Source: LMUY01 sp964657445
GTDB lineage: Bacteria; Pseudomonadota; Alphaproteobacteria; Acetobacterales; Acetobacteraceae
Direction of reading: 5' to 3'
NCBI GenBank assembly: GCA_964657445.1
Contig: CAZZVB010000045.1
Span: forward strand, 1-23,363
Length of the DNA stretch: 23,363 bases
The notes under the pieces were generated by a model. It had not been told where the DNA came from. It did no database searches and saw only the letters and a list, made by a program, of their open reading frames with translations. A program made the translations under genes and the position numbers. Every line of letters starts with the position of its first letter. The stretch's first letter is position 1. Shown here piece after piece: positions 15,702 through 23,277 of this stretch.

Positions 15702-16627
15702 TGCGCGGGTTGCTGACCTCCCGCCTGTTCTGGGGCGCGCTCGGGCTGCTGCTGATCGCGGCGGCTGCCCCGTTCGGCGTGTCGTCCTACATCCTGGGCG
15801 TGCTGATCCCGGCCTACTACTTCGCCGTGTTCGCCATGTCGTGGGACTTGCTGTTCGGCTTTGCAGGCGAGGTCAATTTCGGGCCGACCTTCCTGGTGGG
15901 CCTTGGCGCGTATGGTGCGGGCATCCTGAATTCGGAAACCGGGCTGCCGATCCCGGTTTGCGTCGTATTCGGGACTGCGCTGGCGGTCGTGGGCGGCGTG
16001 CTGCTGGCGCTCCCCGCGCTGCGGCTGTCCGGCCCGTATTTCGGCCTCATCACCCTGGTGGCCGTGCTGCTGCTGCAGCAGATGGTGACCGTGTTCGCAC
16101 ACTGGAGCGGCGGCGAGATCGGCCTGACCATCCCCGACGTGCTGTCGATCGACGACAACACAAACTACTATTTCGCGCTCGGCTTCATGACGATCAGCGC
16201 CCTGATCCTGTTTGGGCTGTCGCGCTCTTCCGCCGGGCTGATCCTGCAAGCCTGCGGCCAGGATGCGGTTGAGGCGCAGGCGCTCGGCTTCAACGTGTCC
16301 AAGCACAAGCTGGCGGCGTTCTGCGTCTCGGCGCTGTTCAGCGGCATGGCGGGTGCGCTGCTGGTGTTCTACTACGGCACGGCTTCACCCGGCACCGTGA
16401 TCGACATCGCGGTCGGCGTGCAGGTGATCATCGCCGCCGTGCTGGGCGGCCGCCGCACCATCCTGGGCGCCGTGCTCGGCGCCGTGTTCCTGGTGGCTGC
16501 CGGGGAAGTGCTGCGCCCGCTGGGCGAACTCAGCACCTTCGTCGTGTCGGCTTTCGCCCTGGTGGTCATCCTGCTGGTGCCGGCCGGTTTCCTGGGAACA
16601 CTGTTGCACCGCCGGGGGCAGGCATGA
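15701..16627 (+). CDS. livM: ABC transporter permease, LivM type
   Basis: Second permease of the importer, 308 residues, with about nine hydrophobic segments. The family hallmarks are AMSWDLLFGFAGEVNFGPTFLVGLGAYGAGIL (about residues 45-76) and the ATPase-coupling loop SSAGLILQACGQDAVEAQALGFNVSKHKLAAFCVSALFSGMAGALL (about 175-220), where an EA motif contacts the nucleotide-binding domain. It starts at the last base of the livH-like stop (TGATG) and its own stop overlaps the ATPase start as ATGA, so these three proteins are almost certainly translationally coupled and made in fixed ratio. Substrate is not readable from the permeases. Confidence 0.93.
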   Translation: MRGLLTSRLFWGALGLLLIAAAAPFGVSSYILGVLIPAYYFAVFAMSWDLLFGFAGEVNFGPTFLVGLGAYGAGILNSETGLPIPVCVVFGTALAVVGGVLLALPALRLSGPYFGLITLVAVLLLQQMVTVFAHWSGGEIGLTIPDVLSIDDNTNYYFALGFMTISALILFGLSRSSAGLILQACGQDAVEAQALGFNVSKHKLAAFCVSALFSGMAGALLVFYYGTASPGTVIDIAVGVQVIIAAVLGGRRTILGAVLGAVFLVAAGEVLRPLGELSTFVVSAFALVVILLVPAGFLGTLLHRRGQA

Positions 16628-18132
16628 ACGTGGACGTCTCGCCGCAGGCCGCACTCCCCGGCCGCACGGCGGGACTGCTTCAGGTGTCCGGCCTCACCAA
16701 GCGCTTCGGCGGCCTGGTGGCCGTGAAAGACATGGCGTTCTCGATCAAGCCCGGCGAGATCCTGGGCCTGATCGGGCCCAACGGTTCGGGCAAGTCCACC
16801 GTGATGAAGCTCATCATGGGGATCGAGCGGCCGAACGCCGGCGAGGTGCTCATCGACGGCGTGAACGTCGCTGGCTGGCCGTCGCACCGCATCGCGCGGC
16901 AGGGCGTCGGACTGGTGTTCCAGCATTCGCGCCCGTTGCACCGGCAGACCGTGGGCGAAAACATCAAGCTGGCACTGCTGCCGGACTCGCTGCTGCGCCT
17001 GTTCGCCGACAAGTCGGTCGAGCGTCGCGCCCGGGCGATTGCCGAACGAGTGGGGCTGGGTGCGGTGTACGACCGCTTGCCCGCCACGCTGCCCTTCGCC
17101 GACCTGCGCCGGATGGAGCTTGCCAAGGCCATCGCCCGCGACCCCAAGGTGGTGCTGGTGGACGAGCCGTTTGCCGGGCTTACCTCCGGTGAAGTGGGCG
17201 CGTTCTCCGCCCTCATCGCCGGGTTTCGCGAGGAAGGCCGCGCGGTGTTGCTGGTGGACCACAACGTCAAAAGCGTCGCCGCGCTGGTGGACCGCGTGCT
17301 GGCCATGTACCTGGGCGAACACGTGGCCGAGGGCAGCGCCGAGCAAGTCATGGCCAACCCGACGGTGCGCCAGGTCTATCTCGGCTCAGGCACGATCGAG
17401 ACGTCCGCCCGGCCGGAGTTGGACAAGAAGCCGGGCCCGCCATTGCTCGACGTGAAGGACGTCAGCGTCTTTTACGGCAAGGCGCAGGCGCTGGAGCGGG
17501 TGTCGATCCACGTGCGCGAGGGCGAGTTCGTCTCCATCGTCGGGCTGAACGGCGCGGGCAAGACGACGCTGTTCAACGCCATTTCCGGCATGGTGCCCTT
17601 CTCGGGTGCGATCGCCTGGGAGGGTGCGGGCCTGGCCGGGCGCACGGCGGCATCAATCGCGCGCGGCGGCATCGTCCAATGCCCGGAAAGCCGGGAGCTG
17701 TTCAGCACGATGAGCGTGCGGGAGAACCTTGATCTCGGCGGCGCGCATTTGCCGGCCGCCGACCGCAAACGGCAGCTCGACTGGCTGCTGAACCTGTTCC
17801 CGATCCTGAAATCCCGCGCTACCCAGGCCGCCGGCAAGATGAGCGGCGGCGAGCAGCAGATGCTGGCCATCGCCCGCGCGCTCATGATGCAGCCGCGCCT
17901 GCTGATTCTGGACGAGCCGACGCTAGGCCTGGCGCCGGTGATCCTGGAGCAGCTCAGCCAGGCGCTGGAGACGCTGCGCAACAGCACGCCAATCACGGTG
18001 CTGCTGGGCGAGCAGAACGTGACGTTCGCGCTGCCGCATGCCGACCGGGTTTATGTTCTGGAACATGCCCGCATCATCTGGGAAGGCAGCCCGGAGAAGT
18101 TCGCGCTGGAGGCGGGAAAAGCGTATTTGTAG
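16624..18132 (+). CDS. Fused LivG-LivF ABC ATPase, two nucleotide-binding domains in one chain
   Basis: Energises the importer by ATP hydrolysis on the cytoplasmic face. At 502 residues it is twice the usual LivG or LivF length. Domain 1 (about 18-255) is LivG-like: Walker A GPNGSGKST (51-59), Gln100 Q-loop, Walker B VVLVDE (176-181), His213. Domain 2 (about 274-502) is LivF-like: Walker A GLNGAGKTT (307-315), signature SGGEQ (407-411), Walker B LLILDE (426-431), and EQN with Gln464 in place of the H-loop histidine, as is normal for LivF. A 15-20 residue linker rich in Pro, Lys and Glu joins them. In domain 1 the signature position reads LPFADLRRMELA (156-167) where LivG proteins usually have a YGQ-type sequence, so that motif is degenerate. 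The start overlaps the livM-like stop. Confidence 0.94.
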   Translation: MNVDVSPQAALPGRTAGLLQVSGLTKRFGGLVAVKDMAFSIKPGEILGLIGPNGSGKSTVMKLIMGIERPNAGEVLIDGVNVAGWPSHRIARQGVGLVFQHSRPLHRQTVGENIKLALLPDSLLRLFADKSVERRARAIAERVGLGAVYDRLPATLPFADLRRMELAKAIARDPKVVLVDEPFAGLTSGEVGAFSALIAGFREEGRAVLLVDHNVKSVAALVDRVLAMYLGEHVAEGSAEQVMANPTVRQVYLGSGTIETSARPELDKKPGPPLLDVKDVSVFYGKAQALERVSIHVREGEFVSIVGLNGAGKTTLFNAISGMVPFSGAIAWEGAGLAGRTAASIARGGIVQCPESRELFSTMSVRENLDLGGAHLPAADRKRQLDWLLNLFPILKSRATQAAGKMSGGEQQMLAIARALMMQPRLLILDEPTLGLAPVILEQLSQALETLRNSTPITVLLGEQNVTFALPHADRVYVLEHARIIWEGSPEKFALEAGKAYL

Positions 18133-18146
18133 CGGTCTCGCACCGC
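18132..18146 (+). terminator. Small hairpin directly after the ATPase gene
   Basis: GCGGT and ACCGC pair around a five-base loop, beginning in the stop codon of the ATPase gene. The gap to the convergent HMA gene is only 52 bases. No T-run follows, so termination by it alone is doubtful. Confidence 0.25.
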
Positions 18147-18184
18147 CTCCGCTCCCCGCGATGGCGGTTGGCGGCCGATCCGGA

Positions 18185-18376
18185 TCAAGCGACCTTATAG
18201 CCCTCGTTCTCGATCGCCGCGCGAACCGCTGCCGGGTCCGGCTCGCCTTGCACCTTCACCCGCGCCGCGCCGAGATCGACCGCGACGCCAACCACCCCGG
18301 GAAGCGCACAGACCGCGTCCGTCACCGCTCGGACGCAGTGCTCACAGGTCATCCCCTCGACCGCCAAATCCAGCAT
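18185..18376 (-). CDS. Small heavy-metal-associated (HMA/CopZ-like) protein
   Basis: Cytosolic metal chaperone-type protein of 63 residues, essentially one HMA domain with a beta-alpha-beta-beta-alpha-beta layout. The metal-binding motif GMTCEHC has Cys11 and Cys14; the rest (VRAVTDAVCALPGVVGVAVDLGAARVKV, AAIENEGYKV) fits CopZ or the N-terminal domains of copper ATPases. The start is the ATG at 18376: AGGAGG lies six bases upstream (plus positions 18383-18388), whereas a TTG two codons earlier would touch that site. The gene follows the adaptor gene of an RND pump on the same strand after about 48 bases, so it may be the last gene of that operon. Copper(I) is the likeliest metal, by family only. 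Confidence 0.92.
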   Translation of the reverse strand: MLDLAVEGMTCEHCVRAVTDAVCALPGVVGVAVDLGAARVKVQGEPDPAAVRAAIENEGYKVA

Positions 18377-18424
18377 GGGCAACCTCCTGGCTCACCGTAG
18401 CGCCGCTCATCGCAGCTTGGAATG

Positions 18425-19846
18425 TCAACTCCGCTGCGCCGTCTGCTGGCCCTGCGGCTTGGGCGCGTTGTCCGGCACCTTCACCTTGCTGCCGTCATCC
18501 AACGTGGGCGGCGGCGTCAGCACCACCGTCTCGCCGCCTTCTAGGCCGCTGCGCAGCTCTACCGACGTGCCGAAGTCGCGATACACCGACACGTCGCGCA
18601 TGTGCACCACGCCGCCATCGCCGACGACCGCGACGCGCAAGCCCTTGCCGTTGAACAGCACGGCCTCGGCGGGGATGACGATGCCGGGCGCAGTGCGCGG
18701 AATGCCGATCTTCACAGTCACATACAGGCCCGGCCGCAACTGCCCGTCCTGGTTCTGCACATCCACTTCCGACTGCATCGTCCGCGACGACTGCACGAGC
18801 GCCACCGCACTGCGGTTCACCTTGCCGGTGAAGACCCGGCCCGGCAGTTCCGGCACCAGCACCTGCGCATCGAGCCCGTCATGGATGCCGATGGCGCCGC
18901 TCTGCGGCACGTCGATCTGAACGCGCACGACGCTGTCGCGGGACAGGGTGAACAGCGTGTTGGTCGCGCCGGTGTTGTCCGCGCTTACCAGGTCGCCGGT
19001 ATCGACGCTGCGGCTGGTGATCACGCCGTCATAGGGGGCGGTGACGTTCTCATAGTCCTGCAACTGTTCCAGCCGCTTCACCGTCGCATACTGGGCCGCA
19101 AGATTGGCTTGCGCCACCTTCACCGCCGCCTGCGCCCCTTGCAAGCTAGCCTGCGACCCGGCCAGGCCGAGCCGGGTATTGTCGGCGTTCTGCTTGGTTT
19201 CCCAGCCCAGATTGGCCAAGGTGGAGGTGCGCGCGTTGGTGACGTTGCCCAGCTTCACGTTGGACAGCGCCTGATCCACCTGTGCATTGGCCTGCTGCAC
19301 ACTGGCCTGCATCTGCACCAGTTGCGCATTGGCCTGCGCCAGTTGCTGGTCCAGGTCGGGGGCCGCGATCCGCACCAGCAGATCACCCTTCTTGACCCGG
19401 CTGCCAATATCGACGCGGCGTTCTGCGATATAACCGGTGGCCCGCGCATAGATCGTCGCGTTGTCGAACGCCGCTATCGTGCCGGGAAGCGAGAATTGCA
19501 CCGGGCCGTCTTCCCGCTTGGCGATGCCCACCTGCACCGTCGGTTCGAAGTCTGCCGTCTGCTGCTGCGTCTGCGACGCCTCGGCCGCCCGCTCATAATG
19601 GCCCCAGCTGCCATAGCCGAGCAGCAGCACGACGACGATGCCGGCGATCACCAAGGGCCGCCGCGGGATCGGTCCCACCTCGGCGCGTGCTTCCCCGGTT
19701 TCCGCGGCACGCTCGGGTTCGGCGGTCCGCCCGCGGCGGCCGCGCACCGCGCCCCAGCCCAGCAGCCCGGCCAAGCCGGTGAGTGCCGCGCCTGCCAGTG
19801 AGCGGCGTAACGGATGGGGGCGGATGTCGTCCTGCTTCCGGGTCAT
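18425..19846 (-). CDS. RND efflux membrane-fusion (periplasmic adaptor) subunit
   Basis: Links an inner-membrane RND pump to an outer-membrane channel across the periplasm. The 473-residue protein has a lipoyl half-motif near 130-165 (ARATGYIAERRVDIGSRVKKG), a Gln/Ala-rich helical hairpin at about 166-262 with short repeated QANAQ units, the second lipoyl half (TAPYDGVITSRSVDTGDLV, about 269-287), then beta-barrel and membrane-proximal domains. The N-terminus is unusual: two hydrophobic stretches (about 17-34 and 64-82) separated by an Arg/Glu-rich stretch, and no lipobox. The second is the probable membrane anchor. Its ATG overlaps the stop of the RND gene (ATGA). The C-terminal tail is Pro/Gln-rich. 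No channel gene is present in the window. Confidence 0.92.
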   Translation of the reverse strand: MTRKQDDIRPHPLRRSLAGAALTGLAGLLGWGAVRGRRGRTAEPERAAETGEARAEVGPIPRRPLVIAGIVVVLLLGYGSWGHYERAAEASQTQQQTADFEPTVQVGIAKREDGPVQFSLPGTIAAFDNATIYARATGYIAERRVDIGSRVKKGDLLVRIAAPDLDQQLAQANAQLVQMQASVQQANAQVDQALSNVKLGNVTNARTSTLANLGWETKQNADNTRLGLAGSQASLQGAQAAVKVAQANLAAQYATVKRLEQLQDYENVTAPYDGVITSRSVDTGDLVSADNTGATNTLFTLSRDSVVRVQIDVPQSGAIGIHDGLDAQVLVPELPGRVFTGKVNRSAVALVQSSRTMQSEVDVQNQDGQLRPGLYVTVKIGIPRTAPGIVIPAEAVLFNGKGLRVAVVGDGGVVHMRDVSVYRDFGTSVELRSGLEGGETVVLTPPPTLDDGSKVKVPDNAPKPQGQQTAQRS

Positions 19847-22800
19847 ACGTAGTCCTCCACAGGCTTCAGCGCGCCGCCGCGAAGCGTCGCATACAGGAAA
19901 GGCACGAACAGCAACGTCGAGCAGGTGCCGACCGCAACGCCGCCAAGCACCGCGCGCGCCAGCGCTGCGTTCTGTTCGCTGCCGTCGCCCAATCCCAGCG
20001 CCATCGGGATCAGGCCCACGAACATCGCACCCGCCGTCATCAGAACCGGGCGCAACCGGGTTTCGCCCGCCTCGAGCGCGGCTTCCACCGCGCTGCAGCC
20101 GGTCTGCTCCCGATGCTCCCTGGCGAACGTCACCAGCAGGATGGAGTTCGCGGACGCGACACCGACGCTCATGATCGCGCCCATCAGCGACGGAATGGAC
20201 AGCGTCGTCTGTGTGATGAACAGGCTGGCGCAGATGCCGCAGAAGGCGAGCGGGAGTGCCAGCAGCACAACCAGCGGATCGCCCCAGCTCTGATAGTTCA
20301 CCGCCATCAGCAGATAGACCGCGACCAGCGCCACGGCCAACCCAAGCCCGATATGCGAGAAAGCCTGGTTCTTCGACAGGATCTGGCCGCGCAGCGTGAT
20401 CGTGTTGCCAGGCGATAACTGCTTGCTCAGGTCCTTCACGATCGTATCGAGGTCGCCTTCGACACCGCCGAGCGCACGGTCCTGCACGTTGGCCAGAATG
20501 TCATAGGTCGGCTGCGTATTCTCATGGCTGGCCACGGTCTGCTCCGGCCGCCGGGTGAGTGTCGCGAGGTTGCCCAGTAGGTTGGGCGGGCTGGCGCCAT
20601 TGTTGGCGACCAGCAAGGGCGTGTTCTCCACGTCCGACAGCGAGTCGGTGCGGTATTCCGGCGTTTGTACCGCCAGCTGATAGGGAATGCCGCTTTTGGG
20701 GTCGGTCCAGAAGTTAGGCGAAACCTGATAGGAGGACGACAGCGACGTGTTCAGGTTCTGCGCCACCTGCTGTTCCGTCATGCCGAGCTGGGCGGCGCGG
20801 ATGCGGTCCACGTTCACGAAGAACTCCGGCGCGTCCACGATCTGCTGCAGATGCACGTCCACCGCGCCCACGACGTGCTGCACCCGCCGGACCATCTGTT
20901 GTGCGATCTGCAGGTTCTTTTCGCGGTCGCGGCCGGACACCTGGATGTCGATCGGCGCCGGCAGGCCGAAATTAAGCACCTGCGTGATGATATCGGCGGG
21001 CTGGAAGTAGAAGATCGCGTCGGGGAACTTCTGCCGCAACACGACCCGCAAATCGCGCATCATGGAGAGGGTCGAAGGATGATCCTCTTTGAGATTGATC
21101 AGGATCTGCCCGTCGTTCAACGCCACGGTCGAGCCGTCGGTGAAGGCCAGGTTATAGTTGTTCGACGGCAGCCCGATATTGTCGAGGATCAGGTCCACCG
21201 AAGGCACCTGCTGACGGATCGTGTCCTCAACCTGCTGGAAGAGCCGCTCGGTATCCTCGATGCGCAAGCCCGAACGGCCGCGCACATGCAGGGTCAACTG
21301 GCCAGCCTGGATCTGCGGGAAGTAATCCTGCCCTACGAACAGGAACAACACTCCGCCAAGCACCAGCGTCGTTCCCGCGACCGACAGCGTAACGGACCGG
21401 TGTGTCACCGAGGCATGCAGCAACGCGGCGTAGCCGCCGCGGAAGCTCTCGAACCCGCGCTCGAAACCCGCATGGATGCGGCCGAAGAAGCCAGGCGCCT
21501 TGTCGCTCTTCTGATGCCGCTTCTCGTGTTCGGACTTAACCAGCACGTCGATCAGGATCGGCACCAGGGTGCGTGACAGCCCGTAGGACGCCAGCATCGC
21601 GAACACCACGGCGAGCGCCTGCGGCGTGAACAGGAACTTTGCCGCATCCGTCAGGAACAACACCGACACGAACGCGCAGCAGATCGACAGGGTGGAGATC
21701 AGCGCCGGCTTGGCGATGCCCGCGCCGCCCTCCACCACGGCCCGCTTGAACTCCTTGCCTTCCTCCAGCAGCCGGTAGGTGTTCTCGATCGCGACGGTCG
21801 CATCGTCCACCAGGATGCCCACCGCCAGCGCAAGGCCGCCGAGGGTCATGATGTTCAGCGTGTTGCCGAGCACGGCGAGCACGGCCAGCGACGTCAGGAT
21901 CGACAGCGGGATTGAGATCAGCACGATGATCGTCGAGCGCCACGAGCCCAGGAACAGCAGGATCATCAGCCCCGTCAGCCCGGCGGCGATGGTGCCCTCG
22001 CGCAGCACATCGCTGATTGCGCCCGACACGAAGACCGACTGATCGAACAGCGGCGTGATCTTGAGGTCCTTCGGCGCCGCCGCGCGGATGCCGGGGAGCA
22101 GCGACTTGACCGTATTGACCACAGAAAGCGTGGACGCGTTGCCGTTCTTCAGAACTTCGAGCAATGCGCCCCGGCTGCCGTTGTCGCGCACGATGTTCTG
22201 CTGCACCTGGTAGCCGTCGCGGACGTAGGCGACGTCCTGCACCAGCACCGGCGCGCCGTTCACCACCTTGATCGGAATCCGGTTCAGTTCCTCGATCGAC
22301 GACGGCGTCGCGTTGAGCTGTATCGGATATTGGATCGAGCCGATCTTGGCTTGCCCGCTCGGCTCCGTCAGGTTCTGCGCCGTGATGGCGTTCACCACAT
22401 CCGACGGCGCCAGCCCCAGCCCCTGCAACGCATGCAGGTCGAGGTCCACCATCACCTGGCGCTGCTTGCCGCCGAATGGCGCAGGCAACGTCGCACCCGG
22501 CGTGGACGTGATCGCCTGACGCACCCGGTATTGCCCGTAATCGAACAGCTGCTGCTCACTCTCCTTGTCCGAGGACAGCGCAAGCTGGATCACCGGCACG
22601 GCGGACGCGCTATAGCGAACCACGATCGGCGGCTGGATCCCCGGCGGCATGACGGCGCGGATGGAGTTTGTGGACGCGACGATCTGGGCGATGGCGAGGT
22701 CGATCGAGACGTCGGGCTGGAAGTACACCTTCTCGATCGTGACGCCCTGTAGCGTCTGGCTTTCAATGTTCTTGATGCCGTTGACGTTGTTGGACAGCGA

Positions 22801-23007
22801 GAACTCGGAGTAGGTGGTGACCCGCTGCTCCATCTCCGTCGTGTCCAGGCCGGTGTAGGTCCAGATGATCGACACCACGGGGATATCGACGTTGGGCAGG
22901 ACGTCTTTCGGCATGACAATGATCGCGCCGACGCCGCCCAGCAGGATCAACAGCGACAAGACGTAGATCGAAATGCGGAATTTCAGCGCGAATTTGACCA
23001 AACCCAT
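19843..23007 (-). CDS. RND efflux pump, hydrophobe/amphiphile (HAE1) type
   Basis: Proton-driven trimeric inner-membrane exporter, 1054 residues, the standard length for AcrB-like pumps. The first membrane helix (about 13-31) is followed by the family's VLPNVDIPVVSI stretch and a long periplasmic loop; a second block of helices (about 335-490), second loop, and last block (about 885-1045) complete the duplicated layout. TM4 carries the proton-relay pair Asp401-Asp402 in GILVDDATVAIEN, the HAE1 pattern rather than the metal-exporter (HME) pattern. In TM10 the position of AcrB Lys940 appears to be Ala953 (VASANSILLVTFA). GGAAGG lies about eight bases before the ATG. It is first in an operon with the adaptor and an HMA protein. 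Substrates are unknown. Confidence 0.95.
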   Translation of the reverse strand: MGLVKFALKFRISIYVLSLLILLGGVGAIIVMPKDVLPNVDIPVVSIIWTYTGLDTTEMEQRVTTYSEFSLSNNVNGIKNIESQTLQGVTIEKVYFQPDVSIDLAIAQIVASTNSIRAVMPPGIQPPIVVRYSASAVPVIQLALSSDKESEQQLFDYGQYRVRQAITSTPGATLPAPFGGKQRQVMVDLDLHALQGLGLAPSDVVNAITAQNLTEPSGQAKIGSIQYPIQLNATPSSIEELNRIPIKVVNGAPVLVQDVAYVRDGYQVQQNIVRDNGSRGALLEVLKNGNASTLSVVNTVKSLLPGIRAAAPKDLKITPLFDQSVFVSGAISDVLREGTIAAGLTGLMILLFLGSWRSTIIVLISIPLSILTSLAVLAVLGNTLNIMTLGGLALAVGILVDDATVAIENTYRLLEEGKEFKRAVVEGGAGIAKPALISTLSICCAFVSVLFLTDAAKFLFTPQALAVVFAMLASYGLSRTLVPILIDVLVKSEHEKRHQKSDKAPGFFGRIHAGFERGFESFRGGYAALLHASVTHRSVTLSVAGTTLVLGGVLFLFVGQDYFPQIQAGQLTLHVRGRSGLRIEDTERLFQQVEDTIRQQVPSVDLILDNIGLPSNNYNLAFTDGSTVALNDGQILINLKEDHPSTLSMMRDLRVVLRQKFPDAIFYFQPADIITQVLNFGLPAPIDIQVSGRDREKNLQIAQQMVRRVQHVVGAVDVHLQQIVDAPEFFVNVDRIRAAQLGMTEQQVAQNLNTSLSSSYQVSPNFWTDPKSGIPYQLAVQTPEYRTDSLSDVENTPLLVANNGASPPNLLGNLATLTRRPEQTVASHENTQPTYDILANVQDRALGGVEGDLDTIVKDLSKQLSPGNTITLRGQILSKNQAFSHIGLGLAVALVAVYLLMAVNYQSWGDPLVVLLALPLAFCGICASLFITQTTLSIPSLMGAIMSVGVASANSILLVTFAREHREQTGCSAVEAALEAGETRLRPVLMTAGAMFVGLIPMALGLGDGSEQNAALARAVLGGVAVGTCSTLLFVPFLYATLRGGALKPVEDYV

Positions 23008-23277
23008 GGGCGCGCCTTCCGCAGTGCAACAAACTCACCCTACGTGGGGTTGGAAGAAGATCCCGCCGCCCGCATCACGAACGTTTGCAAATGATGGTCG
23101 GACTACTTCGGCGCGCGGCCAGGGCGGCAGGCTTCGACGTCGATCATGGAAGGCGTGCTTACCCGGTGAGTTGAACACCTCGGGAGCTTTTTTGTCCCTG
23201 CCGGGAACGCCGGTGCTGCTCCTGCGTCACACTATGGTTCGATCGCAACGACTTAGTTAGCAAATGATTGGGTGAGA
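23008..23277. other. Divergent intergenic region upstream of the RND operon and an epimerase gene
   Basis: This 270-base gap is less GC-rich than its surroundings. It should contain the RND promoter (minus strand) and the promoter of the plus-strand epimerase, but no convincing -35/-10 pair was found. It holds an eight-base palindrome TTTGCAAA at 23084-23091, a possible small ORF at 23091-23174, and a plus-strand terminator-like hairpin at 23162-23193. No regulator gene of the TetR or MarR type is present. Confidence 0.5.
23162..23193 (+). terminator. Candidate intrinsic terminator in the intergenic region
   Basis: CCCG-GTG (23162-23168) pairs with CAC-CT-CGGG (23076 offset excluded; 23176-23184) with a two-base bulge and a seven-base loop, and is followed by AGC and six T residues at 23188-23193. 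On the opposite strand there is no T-run after the stem, so it acts, if at all, on plus-strand transcripts. No plus-strand gene precedes it within the window after 18132. Confidence 0.5.

Noticed and set aside
16624..18132. Fusion as a frameshift or assembly artefact
   Set aside because: The frame is continuous, the linker is charged and plausible, and both domains have intact Walker motifs; only read data could still challenge it.
18602..19801. Long open frame (399 codons) on the plus strand
   Set aside because: Antisense to the RND adaptor gene; Arg/His/Gln-rich low-complexity translation without domain features.
23087..23268. Direct repeat GCAAATGAT (23087-23095 and 23260-23268)
   Set aside because: A nine-base match within 270 bases is readily expected by chance and neither copy sits at a recognisable promoter.
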